Assembly: GCA_902620405.1 (NCBI GenBank)
Contig: CACNIC010000002.1
Location: forward strand, 1 to 64,000
Direction: 5' to 3'
Source of the DNA: an uncultured SAR202 cluster bacterium
Lineage (GTDB): Bacteria > Chloroflexota > Dehalococcoidia > Lucifugimonadales > Lucifugimonadaceae
Length of the DNA stretch: 64,000 nt
Shown here: in pieces, positions 9,457-17,708 of the stretch
How the letters are laid out: each line of letters starts with the position of its first letter
Position numbering within the stretch: the first letter of the stretch is position 1
Translations under genes and position numbers: made by a program
Notes under the pieces: generated by a model
What the model was told of the DNA's origin: nothing
The model's database searches: none
Seen by the model: the letters and a program-made list of their open reading frames with translations, nothing else

Positions 9457-9639
9457 ATGGATAATGAAATAAAAAACAAGTTAAACAATAAATATAATTT
9501 ATCTTCTGAAGATTATGAAATGATATCTGCAAGAATCGATGAATTAAGAAAAGCTATAGAAGACGTAATTGAATTTGAAGAGAAGAATAAATTATCAAAT
9601 AATCCTTTAATTATGAAAAATGATAGAAATTTTAAATAA
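9457..9639 (+). CDS. Small GatC/AtzG-like peptide upstream of amidase
   Basis: This 60-residue, charged, apparently all-helical protein starts just after the argS divergent region and overlaps the following amidase by 20 bases. Its layout is LSSEDYEMISARIDELRKAIEDV, shown here in short pieces: an N-terminal LSSED, a helix with IDELRKA, then a short basic tail. That resembles GatC and AtzG (DUF4089), small partners that stabilise amidases of the GatA type. The assignment is an inference from size, helix pattern and position; I cannot name a diagnostic motif. The tight overlap argues that it is a real, translationally coupled gene. Confidence 0.6.
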   Translation: MDNEIKNKLNNKYNLSSEDYEMISARIDELRKAIEDVIEFEEKNKLSNNPLIMKNDRNFK

Positions 9640-11038
9640 AGATATTTTTGAAATATCTAAATTAATTAAAAAAAATACTATAACCCCAGTTGATCTCTAC
9701 AATCAATATTCAAAGCAAATAAATAAATTTGAACATAAAATATCAAGCTTTATAGAAATATATGAAGATTGGGAGGAAAAGGCTCATATAGCTGAAAAAC
9801 AAATTTTGAAAGGTGAATCTAAAGGCCCACTTCATGGGATCCCAATAGCGGTAAAAGACTTAGTTGACATTAAAGGCAAAGTGACAACTGCTGGCTCAAA
9901 AATATTGAAAAATAATTTTTCTAATGAAGATGCTGATGTGATTAAAGCATTAGAAAGTTCTGGTGCAATAATTGTAGGTAAGACTCAAATGGTAGAATTT
10001 GCATTTGGTCCTCATGGTATAAATTCAAATTCAGAACAAACAAAGAATCCATGGAATTTAAAATTTATTCCTGGAGGCTCAAGTAGTGGTTCAGCCGCCG
10101 CAGTTGGATCAAACTTTTCACCAATAGCTATAGGAAGTGACACTGGAGGGTCTATAAGAATGCCAGCATCATTTTGTGGTGTAACTGGTTTTAAACCGTC
10201 TTACAATAAATTATCAACCAATGGGGTTTTCCCCCTTTCATGGACACTAGATACAATTGGACCAATTGCTAAATCGACAAGAGACTGTGCGATATTCATT
10301 CAAGAAGTATGTAAATATCAAAAAAATCGCGATTTAGATCCATTTAAGGGATTCAATGTTGATATGCTTGATAATTTTGACGCAATACTTCCAGTCAGAT
10401 TAAAAGTTGGCATTCCCACTGGAAAATATTTTGAAAATATTGACCCTGAAATTAATGAAGTTTATCAAAATTCAATAAATCTAATGAGGGACAATGGTGC
10501 TGAAATAGTGGAGATTGATCTTGAATGGTTATCACTTTGTAGGCCAGTAAATGTGATAATTACAATGGCAGAAGCAATAAAAATCCATTCAAAATTTCTT
10601 GAAAATAATTATTCAGAATATACATATGAAGTTGTAAGTAGATTGATTGCAGGAGAGGCACTATCAGTTCAAGATTATCTTGGTTCATTAAGAGTGATGA
10701 ATTATTTCCAAGAAAAAATTGATGAAATATATAATGAAATTAATATTATTGCTTGCCCTACAAATCCTGTATTGCCTGATGAAATAGAAAACTACAGCAA
10801 GGAAAATATGTCTAATTCATTAAAAGTGATTGGTGCAAGGATACCTGCATTCACAAGCATATTTAATGTAACTAGGCAGCCATCATTGAGTACTCGTGCA
10901 GGTATCTCAAAAACTGGCCTACCAATTGGAATTATGTTTACAGGAAAATTTGACCAAGATTTTGGCGTCCTTCAAGTTGGAAATTGGTTTGAAAAATTAA
11001 ATAAAGATATAAATAATATTAATCCTTCAATGATTTAA
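9620..11038 (+). CDS. Amidase-signature family amidohydrolase
   Basis: This 472-residue amidase-signature enzyme hydrolyses an amide bond, substrate unknown. The Ser-cisSer-Lys triad is present: Lys79 in AVKDLVDIKG, Ser154 in the GGSSSGS loop, and Ser178 in GSDTGGSIR. GatA is the closest general relative, but no gatB or true gatC is adjacent, so I do not call it an aminoacyl-tRNA amidotransferase subunit. The ATG lies within the upstream 60-residue gene, suggesting a two-component amidase comparable to AtzE-AtzG. It converges on a lipoprotein gene five bases away. Confidence 0.88.
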   Translation: MIEILNKDIFEISKLIKKNTITPVDLYNQYSKQINKFEHKISSFIEIYEDWEEKAHIAEKQILKGESKGPLHGIPIAVKDLVDIKGKVTTAGSKILKNNFSNEDADVIKALESSGAIIVGKTQMVEFAFGPHGINSNSEQTKNPWNLKFIPGGSSSGSAAAVGSNFSPIAIGSDTGGSIRMPASFCGVTGFKPSYNKLSTNGVFPLSWTLDTIGPIAKSTRDCAIFIQEVCKYQKNRDLDPFKGFNVDMLDNFDAILPVRLKVGIPTGKYFENIDPEINEVYQNSINLMRDNGAEIVEIDLEWLSLCRPVNVIITMAEAIKIHSKFLENNYSEYTYEVVSRLIAGEALSVQDYLGSLRVMNYFQEKIDEIYNEINIIACPTNPVLPDEIENYSKENMSNSLKVIGARIPAFTSIFNVTRQPSLSTRAGISKTGLPIGIMFTGKFDQDFGVLQVGNWFEKLNKDINNINPSMI

Positions 11039-11043
11039 AAATT

Positions 11044-11568
11044 TCATTTAATTATCTTGTTGCATAATTTTATTGATTCCTCTTTATTTAAACCTTCGCA
11101 CATAATTACAGCATTTTCGTAGATTAAGTAATAAAGATATTTTGCTTTGGCAGAACCTGGGCCAGATCCTGCACCTCTCCTATTAACTCTCCTGTCAGAA
11201 TTACCTTCTTTCCAAGTTACATCTCTTGAGGCAAGTATTGCATTTTCTCCAATTACTTCTTCTACTATTAATTTTGAATTTAATGCTGTTTGATGATCTA
11301 TGTAAAATCTTAATTCATAGTCTCTTGGCTTATTATAATCATCTTTGAACCATCCATAATGAGCTGACAATGCTCCATTTAATTCTGATACATCATATTC
11401 TTTTACTTCTTTAAATCCCTTAGATATAAAATAATCTAATTTTAAAACCTTTCCTGTATTAGAAAATTGATCAATAGTTATTATTTTTTCATTATCATCA
11501 TTACTACAAGAAATATTCAGTACTATTAATATTGTTAATATAAAAATTTGACTATAATTTTTTTTCAT
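11044..11568 (-). CDS. Lipoprotein of a lineage-specific family (paralogue of the one at 50007)
   Basis: The product starts with a short hydrophobic signal and a lipobox ending in Cys (LNISC), so it should be a lipid-anchored extracytoplasmic protein of about 174 residues. I chose the ATG at 11568 over the in-frame TTG at 11577. Function is unknown. It shares an ordered set of motifs with 50007..50555: a GF-x-x-x-x-x-Y-x-V-S start, a YGW strand, an E-x-RFY strand, a GE-[ND]-AI turn, WKEG-x-x-DRR, and a C-terminal Y-x-IYEN followed by CEG and a last Cys. The two conserved C-terminal cysteines might form a disulfide. It overlaps the end of the DUF368 gene. Confidence 0.75.
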   Translation of the reverse strand: MKKNYSQIFILTILIVLNISCSNDDNEKIITIDQFSNTGKVLKLDYFISKGFKEVKEYDVSELNGALSAHYGWFKDDYNKPRDYELRFYIDHQTALNSKLIVEEVIGENAILASRDVTWKEGNSDRRVNRRGAGSGPGSAKAKYLYYLIYENAVIMCEGLNKEESIKLCNKIIK

Positions 11569-12388
11569 ATCTTTCAATTATTTTGATTATTGTTATGCAA
11601 ATTAAAATTGCTAAGAATAAATAAATTAAATTTTCTATTGAGTAGTAATTATTTATTGTAACTTGTGTAAAGAATTTAGGAATTGATCCTAGAATTAGTC
11701 CATAAAAGAAAATTGTTAAGTTGCTTTTGAAATAATTAATTATCTTTGATATCAGTGTCACAGAGGTCACTAATCCTATGATTCCTCCCAATAAAAATAT
11801 AATTAAAAAGGAAAGGTCAAAATTACTAATTGCACTTATTACTTTTTCATATGAACCAATTACGACGAGCATTAAAGAGCCGCTAACCCCAGGGATTATC
11901 ATAAATGACATTGCAAAAATTCCAGAAACTAATGTTACTAACAAACCAGTATTTTCTGTAACATTATCCGGAACTAAATAAATCACTGAACTTAATAGAA
12001 TGCCAGAAAAAAAGAAAATTAAATAGTTACTTTGTTTTTCAATTTTTTTTAAATTCCAGGCTATAAATATTATTAAGAATGAAGAAATAAAAGTAATAGT
12101 TTGTGCCTTATAATTATCAAATAGATATTCTGCTATTCTAGAAAAAGTAAAAACCGAAAGCATTATTCCAGATATTAAAGGTAGTGTAAATATAAGATTT
12201 AAATTTTTATATTCAATTTTTTTTAATTTATAAATCGAATTTATTAAATAATTAATTGGTTTTAATAATTCAAAATATTTTCCAAAAATCATTAAAATTG
12301 TACTCCCGCTAATTGCGGGAAAAAGGTCAGAAAAACCAACTAAAATTCCTAAAAAAAAGTTTTTTAAAAATAATTTTATCTTAGTCAA
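11552..12388 (-). CDS. DUF368 family membrane protein (polyprenyl-phosphate transporter type)
   Basis: This is a polytopic membrane protein with two internally repeated motifs typical of DUF368: FSDLFPAISGSTILMIFG near the N-terminus and IIPGVSGSLMLVVIGSYE in the second half, matching the ADxxPGVSGGT repeats. DUF368 members (PopT) have been reported as polyprenyl-phosphate transporters for envelope building. The frame is open up to an ATG at 12433, with others at 12409 and 12403. I prefer the TTG at 12388, which has GAGGG eight bases upstream and gives the usual short N-terminus. It overlaps the upstream gene by 8 bases. Confidence 0.82.
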   Translation of the reverse strand: MTKIKLFLKNFFLGILVGFSDLFPAISGSTILMIFGKYFELLKPINYLINSIYKLKKIEYKNLNLIFTLPLISGIMLSVFTFSRIAEYLFDNYKAQTITFISSFLIIFIAWNLKKIEKQSNYLIFFFSGILLSSVIYLVPDNVTENTGLLVTLVSGIFAMSFMIIPGVSGSLMLVVIGSYEKVISAISNFDLSFLIIFLLGGIIGLVTSVTLISKIINYFKSNLTIFFYGLILGSIPKFFTQVTINNYYSIENLIYLFLAILICITIIKIIERYEKKL

Positions 12389-12920
12389 TTCCAGTTCCCT
12401 CATATTCATTGTAGGGCAAAACAAAGCCTGCATTAGAAAATGCTTTTTCTAAATTACTCATCACTTTTGAAAGTTCTAAAATAGCTTCCTTAGGAATTTT
12501 ACAGTTTTCATTTACTCCCAAACAGTATTCGTCAAACTTTTTCTGAATATCATTTAACTTTTCACAGGAATCTTGGATTGTATTTTGGTAAATTTCATTC
12601 CACTTAGTTATTCTTCTAGAAAAGCACCCTTTTTCCCAATTAATTGCCCTCCATTGTGCTGGTCCTTGTGCATTTTTCATATTTATTATTCCTGTTCTTA
12701 TCCAACTATATTGCCATGCTTCAACATCAATATCTCCACTAAATTCTCTTTCATTACGATTTTTTAAAGTTGTTTCTAAATTATCTTTTGCAGTATTAAA
12801 TATTTGATTACCAAATAATATATAAATTATTAACAGAACAATTACTGTTAACAGTAAAACCTGAACATTTGACGGGTTTCTTATTAATTTATAAAAATTT
12901 TTTATTAGTAAATTTTTCAT
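12381..12920 (-). CDS. Unrecognised protein with N-terminal membrane anchor
   Basis: I do not recognise this 179-residue protein. It begins with a basic stretch and one hydrophobic helix at about residues 21-40, with no lipobox, so it is probably an anchored protein with a roughly 135-residue extracytoplasmic part. That part contains WQYSWIRTGIINM, GPAQWRAINWEKGC, and a Cys-rich helical region (DSCEKL, DEYCLG, ENCKIP) whose three closely spaced cysteines could form disulfides. It precedes and slightly overlaps the DUF368 gene, so the two may be co-expressed. Confidence 0.7.
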   Translation of the reverse strand: MKNLLIKNFYKLIRNPSNVQVLLLTVIVLLIIYILFGNQIFNTAKDNLETTLKNRNEREFSGDIDVEAWQYSWIRTGIINMKNAQGPAQWRAINWEKGCFSRRITKWNEIYQNTIQDSCEKLNDIQKKFDEYCLGVNENCKIPKEAILELSKVMSNLEKAFSNAGFVLPYNEYEGTGID

Positions 12921-13029
12921 CTTGTTAATTTATCTTTTGAACATATTAGTTCATTATTTAATTTATTAATAAATATTTTTAGTAAATTGATATACTTGTT
13001 TACTGAATCATTTGATAAAGGAAAAATTT

Positions 13030-13932
13030 ATGCTTGAAAAACTTAACTATCCAATACTTGTTGCACCAATGCCAACTCCTTTTACAAAGGGTGACAAGGT
13101 TAACTTAGAAGCCATTGAAAACAATTCTAAAAAGTGGATCAATTCAGATTTATCTGGATTTGTAATGGGCACTGAAAATGGAGAAGAGACGCTTTTAAGC
13201 TCCGAAGAAAAATTGGATATTTTTAAAGTGGTTGCAAACACTTTAAAAAATAAGAAGATTTTAATAGCTGGTGTTGATAATCCTTCAATTTCTGGAACTA
13301 TAAATGAAAGTAATAAATATGCTGAATTAGGTGCTGATTTAATTAGAATTAGGATTCCAAGGAGAAGGAATACTATAGACAAGTATTTCAAAGAAGTTCT
13401 AAATAATATTTCTAAGCCTGTTTTAATTATTCATCAAATGTCTCCAGGAGGTTTTGATTCTTCAATGACAACCGAAGGTGCTAACCCAGATCAAATTGGG
13501 AGATTTTGTGATAATGAGAATGTATTTGGTTATATTGCGAGCCATTTAGTGAGATTCGAAATGATGACTAGGAAGCATGTTGATAAATCAAAACAATTTT
13601 GGATCCCAAATGCAATGCTTATGCCCACAATGTCTCTTGAAGGTGCAAATGGCGGGTGCTTTATGCTTGGAAACATAGCACCAAAAATATGTAGAAAAAT
13701 AATAAAACTTTGCATAGAAAAAAATTTTGTTGAAGCAAAAAAATTGAACGACAAATTAGTCGATTTAGATTGGAACATTCTATCAAGAGGAGCTGCAGGT
13801 ATTAAGTATGCTTTGGATTTACTTGGCTTCGAAGGTGGTGACCCCAGAACACCTCAAAATAGTTTAAGTGAAAATGATAAGAAATCTATTTCTGAAGCTC
13901 TAAAAAAATCTGGTATTAAAAAAGTTGAGTAA
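13030..13932 (+). CDS. DapA-fold (dihydrodipicolinate synthase family) protein lacking the Schiff-base lysine
   Basis: This 300-residue TIM-barrel protein follows the DapA/NAL layout: an N-terminal APMPTPF, a GTENGEE loop equivalent to the GTTGE motif, IAGVDNPS, and a C-terminal GIKYALDLLG. Where DapA has Tyr in the YN-P loop it reads IIHQMSPGG. Where the catalytic lysine sits in G-I-K-[DE]-[AS] it reads GYIAS, so the lysine appears replaced by Ile. Class I aldolase chemistry is therefore doubtful. The ATG at 13030 follows AAAGGA and is chosen over the TTG at 13012. It ends one base before the prfB ATG chosen here. Confidence 0.75.
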   Translation: MLEKLNYPILVAPMPTPFTKGDKVNLEAIENNSKKWINSDLSGFVMGTENGEETLLSSEEKLDIFKVVANTLKNKKILIAGVDNPSISGTINESNKYAELGADLIRIRIPRRRNTIDKYFKEVLNNISKPVLIIHQMSPGGFDSSMTTEGANPDQIGRFCDNENVFGYIASHLVRFEMMTRKHVDKSKQFWIPNAMLMPTMSLEGANGGCFMLGNIAPKICRKIIKLCIEKNFVEAKKLNDKLVDLDWNILSRGAAGIKYALDLLGFEGGDPRTPQNSLSENDKKSISEALKKSGIKKVE

Positions 13933-13933
13933 C

Positions 13934-15043
13934 ATGTCAGAATTTAAAAAAATAATTTCAAATTTGAAAAAAGATATTTCTGAATTAAATTCTTTAATTG
14001 ATTTTAAAAAATTAAAAATTGAAATTGAAGAGCTTGAGGAAAAATCTCAATCTCCAGATATATGGAATGATAGAAAATTTGGCACTGAATTAATGACTTC
14101 TTTGGCTTCGAAGAAATCCTTTTTGGATAAAATTAACTATATTAATTCTTCTGTTGAAAGCTACTATCAATTAGTGCAAGATTCTACTGAAGATGAAATC
14201 AAGGTTCTAGAAAAAGATTCAATTGAAGAATTAAAAAATATTAAAGATGAAATTAAAATAATTGAGGCTGATCTTCAATTTTCAGGAGAACATGATCAAT
14301 ATGATGTTTTGATGACAATTAGTGGTGGGGCAGGAGGTGTTGATGCACAAGATTGGGCATCAATGTTGTTGAGAATGTATTTACGGTGGGCTGATAAGAA
14401 AAATTTTAAAGCAGAAATTTTAACTTCTTCTCCCGGTGAAGAAGCAGGAATAAAAAGTGCACTTTTAAGAATAACAGGTGAAAAAGTATTTGGCCTACTA
14501 AAAGGTGAAAAGGGAGTCCACAGGCTAGTAAGATTGTCACCATTCAATTCAGCAAACTTAAGACATACAAGTTTTGCTCTAGTTGAGGTTATTCCTGATT
14601 TCCAAAAAACAGTAAATGTCGAAGTTAATAATGATGATTTAAAAATTGAAGCTTTTAAGGCTAGTGGAGCCGGTGGCCAAAGTGTACAAAAAAACTCGTC
14701 TGCTATTAGATTGACCCATAAACCTTCGGGAATTGTTGTATCAGTGCAAAATGAACGTTCTCAATCTCAAAATAAAAATATTGCTCTTCAAATACTTAAA
14801 TCTAGGTTAGTTGATTTAGAAAATGTAAAAAATAAAGAAAAAGAAAACGAATTAAAAGGAGAATTTGTTTCTGCTGAATGGGGCAATCAAGTGAGAAGTT
14901 ATGTTTTACATCCTTACACATTGGTAAAAGATATAAGATCTGGTTTCGAAATGCCGGATGCACAGAGAGTTTTAGATGGAGACTTAGATCAATTACTTTA
15001 TGAATTTTTGAAATTTATAAATAAATCCCAAAATATTAATTAA
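13934..15043 (+). CDS. prfB: Peptide chain release factor 2
   Basis: RF2 releases finished peptides at UGA and UAA codons. The protein has the RF2-type SPF tripeptide in LVRLSPFNSANLRHTSF and the catalytic GGQ in ASGAGGQSVQK, which reads HVNK after GGQ in most members. The N-terminal region ISELNSLIDF aligns with the place where many bacteria carry an in-frame UGA and a programmed +1 frameshift, but the frame here is continuous (TTA ATT GAT). That autoregulation is therefore absent. The ATG at 13934 is chosen over the TTG at 13925; the Shine-Dalgarno is weak for either. Confidence 0.93.
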   Translation: MSEFKKIISNLKKDISELNSLIDFKKLKIEIEELEEKSQSPDIWNDRKFGTELMTSLASKKSFLDKINYINSSVESYYQLVQDSTEDEIKVLEKDSIEELKNIKDEIKIIEADLQFSGEHDQYDVLMTISGGAGGVDAQDWASMLLRMYLRWADKKNFKAEILTSSPGEEAGIKSALLRITGEKVFGLLKGEKGVHRLVRLSPFNSANLRHTSFALVEVIPDFQKTVNVEVNNDDLKIEAFKASGAGGQSVQKNSSAIRLTHKPSGIVVSVQNERSQSQNKNIALQILKSRLVDLENVKNKEKENELKGEFVSAEWGNQVRSYVLHPYTLVKDIRSGFEMPDAQRVLDGDLDQLLYEFLKFINKSQNIN

Positions 15044-15083
15044 CATATATAATTAAATTATAAAATAAACAATCCTTTATCAT

Positions 15084-16757
15084 ATGTTAAAAAATATTTA
15101 TCTTAAATCAATTTTATTAATCTTGTTATTAGTATCATTAGTTACTGCTTGTTCAGATTCAAGCTCCGATGAACTTATGACTTCAAATCAGGAAGTTGCT
15201 GATGACAAGGGTATTGCTCCATCTTTACAGAATGACCAAGCTGGTTCAGGACAATCTGAAGGTGGCACTTTAAAAAGACTATGGGGTGATCCCCCAACGT
15301 TAGACCCTCACCTTGTTACCGACACAACTTCTGCTGGTTTAGTAGTAGAAATGTTTTCTGGTTTAGTAAGCCTAAATTCAGAACTTGAAATAGTCCCCGA
15401 TCTTGCTGAAAGTTGGGATGTTGGTGAAGGTGGCACACAATATACTTTCAACTTAAGAGATGATATTAAATTTTCAGATGGTTCGAATGTAACTGCAAGA
15501 GACTTTATTTACTCATTCAATAGAGCTGCAAATCCAGACACAGAATCACCAGTTGCTGAGTTATATCTTGGAGATATTGTTGGTGCCCAAGATGTAATTG
15601 ACGGAAATGCAACTGAAATTAGTGGGATTAAACTTATAGATGATAAGACAATACAAATTAATATTGATTCGCCAAAGGCATATTTTTTAGCTAAATTAAC
15701 ATATCCAACCGCTTACGTTTTGAAGGAATCAAATGTTAATTCTGGTGAAAATTGGACAGATAATCCTGTTGGCACAGGACCTTTTGCATTGGAAAGGTAC
15801 GATCTTGGGCAAATACTTATTTTAAAGAGAAATGATAATTATTGGGGGGATTTAGCTAAACTTGATCGAGTCGAATTTAACTTGGCCGGTGGGGTTCCAA
15901 TGGCAATGTATGAAAATGGAGAAATCGATATAACAGGAGTTGGATTAGCTGATTTAGAGAGAGTTCAAAATCCTAGTGACCCCCTTAACAATGATTTAGT
16001 AATGGTACCACCTTCATTTACTATAAATTATATAGGTTTCAATGTAACCATGCCCCCATTTGATGACCCAAAATTTAGAATGGCACTAAACTATGCTGTT
16101 GATAAGCAATTAATTGCTTCATCAGTTTACTCGGATTTAGTTAAGCCTGCATATGGTATTTTGCCACCTAATTTTCCAGGTTTTTCAAGTGATGTAAGGG
16201 GGCTTGAATATGATGCAGACAAAGCAGTTAAATTACTTGAGGAATCAAAATATGCTGATCCTAACACTAGACCTCCAATTGTAGTAACGATTCCAGGAAC
16301 AGGTGGCTCTCCAAGCCTTGATATGGAGGTTGTAGCTGATATGTGGGACAGAATACTAGGAGTACAAATTGAAATACAACAGGTTGAATGGGCGACTTAT
16401 TTGCAAGACCTGCACAGAGAAAGACTTCAAGTATGGGGAGGGTCTGGATGGCAAGCAGATTATCCTGATCCACAAGACTTTATTGATATACTTTTTCATT
16501 CAGAAAGCAAAGGTAATCACGGGCTGTACAAAAACAATGAAGTTGATTTATTGCTTGAGCAGGCCAGAACTGATCAAGACCCTCTTTCAAGATTTAGTAA
16601 GTACAACAAAGCTGAGCAACTCATAATTGACGATGCTCCATGGCTACCAATGTGGTTTGATCAAGAAGGCATGGCATTAATTAATTCCAGAGTAAAAGGC
16701 TTTGAGTTTACTCCGTTAATTGTGCCAAAACTCAAAAACGTTTATATTCAAAATTAA
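15084..16757 (+). CDS. ABC transporter substrate-binding lipoprotein (SBP family 5, peptide type)
   Basis: This is the extracytoplasmic binding component of an oligopeptide/dipeptide-type importer. The 557-residue protein has a signal peptide with lipobox LVTAC, then an acidic low-complexity spacer and the SBP_bac_5 domain. Family landmarks are GGTLKRLWGDPPTLDPH, the LAESWDVGEGGTQYTFNLR strand and FRMALNYAVDKQ. The two permease genes follow directly, but no ATPase genes (DppD/DppF) are present in this locus, so they must be encoded elsewhere. The substrate cannot be read from sequence; peptides or other small ligands are possible. Confidence 0.92.
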   Translation: MLKNIYLKSILLILLLVSLVTACSDSSSDELMTSNQEVADDKGIAPSLQNDQAGSGQSEGGTLKRLWGDPPTLDPHLVTDTTSAGLVVEMFSGLVSLNSELEIVPDLAESWDVGEGGTQYTFNLRDDIKFSDGSNVTARDFIYSFNRAANPDTESPVAELYLGDIVGAQDVIDGNATEISGIKLIDDKTIQINIDSPKAYFLAKLTYPTAYVLKESNVNSGENWTDNPVGTGPFALERYDLGQILILKRNDNYWGDLAKLDRVEFNLAGGVPMAMYENGEIDITGVGLADLERVQNPSDPLNNDLVMVPPSFTINYIGFNVTMPPFDDPKFRMALNYAVDKQLIASSVYSDLVKPAYGILPPNFPGFSSDVRGLEYDADKAVKLLEESKYADPNTRPPIVVTIPGTGGSPSLDMEVVADMWDRILGVQIEIQQVEWATYLQDLHRERLQVWGGSGWQADYPDPQDFIDILFHSESKGNHGLYKNNEVDLLLEQARTDQDPLSRFSKYNKAEQLIIDDAPWLPMWFDQEGMALINSRVKGFEFTPLIVPKLKNVYIQN

Positions 16758-16769
16758 AAATATGTAATT

Positions 16770-17708
16770 TTGATTTTATATACTTTAAAGAGAATATTAT
16801 GGGTCCCATTTGTGATGCTAATAATAACTTTAATAGTTTTTATATTAGGTCATTATGGTCCTGGAGATCCTGTAGAGGTGATGCTTGGTAATAATTTTAC
16901 TGAAGAATTAGCAGAATCTATACGAGAAAAAAGGGGTCTAAATGATCCATTAACTGTCCAGTATGTAAGGTATGTTTCAGGGTCTATAACCGGTGATTTT
17001 GGAGAAAGCTATAAATATCCAGGAAAAACTGTTATTGAGCTCTTGTCTCCTAAATTAATTGTATCTGCAAAACTATTTTTGTTATCAGTTTTAATTTCAA
17101 CCATATTTGGAATACCTCTAGGTTTTTATGCTGCTATTAAACAAGGCACACCTACTGACCCTATCATTGTATCTTTAACATTAATCCTTTATGCAATGCC
17201 AGTTTTTCTGACTGCTCCATTATTAATTATAATTTTTGCTTTAGAACTAAGTTGGGTTCCTGTTTCCGGATGGGGAGGGATTTTTGATAAAAGAGCAATA
17301 TTGCCTGCTATAACTGTTGGTTTGCCTGGAATTGCTGTTATCGCAAGACTAATGAGAGCGAGCACTCTTGATGTCATAGGTCAAGAATTTATCACATTTG
17401 CAAAAGCTAAAGGTGTTGATAGATTTTCCATAAACTTTAAACATGTTGGAAGAAATGCCATATTGCCAGTTGTGACAGTCTTGGGCCTTTCCTTTTCTGG
17501 CATGTTGGGAGGTGCGCTTATAGTGGAGTTAATATTTGGAATTCCTGGGGTTGCTAGATTTGCATTGGATGCTATTTTTTCAAGAGATTACCCAATAATT
17601 ATGGCATTAACTTTAATTGGGACAGCATCATTAGTGGTAGCGAATTTAATAGTTGATATTTTATACGTATTTTTAGATCCAAGAATTAAATATTCAAATG
17701 AAAATTAA
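16770..17708 (+). CDS. Peptide-type ABC transporter permease, DppB-like
   Basis: This 312-residue inner-membrane permease has the DppB/OppB layout. An N-terminal helix (LYTLKRILWVPFVML) is followed by the LNDPLTVQYVRY segment, and the EAA-type loop is near IGQEFITFAKAKGVDRF. The start is a TTG at 16770, which gives the family's usual N-terminus; no Shine-Dalgarno is visible. It overlaps the DppC-like gene by 11 bases and follows the binding protein by 12 bases, so the three form one operon. Confidence 0.92.
   Translation: MILYTLKRILWVPFVMLIITLIVFILGHYGPGDPVEVMLGNNFTEELAESIREKRGLNDPLTVQYVRYVSGSITGDFGESYKYPGKTVIELLSPKLIVSAKLFLLSVLISTIFGIPLGFYAAIKQGTPTDPIIVSLTLILYAMPVFLTAPLLIIIFALELSWVPVSGWGGIFDKRAILPAITVGLPGIAVIARLMRASTLDVIGQEFITFAKAKGVDRFSINFKHVGRNAILPVVTVLGLSFSGMLGGALIVELIFGIPGVARFALDAIFSRDYPIIMALTLIGTASLVVANLIVDILYVFLDPRIKYSNEN

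Noticed and set aside
9620-11038. Calling the amidase GatA
   Set aside because: No gatB is adjacent and the small upstream gene is not clearly GatC, so tRNA amidation is not supported.
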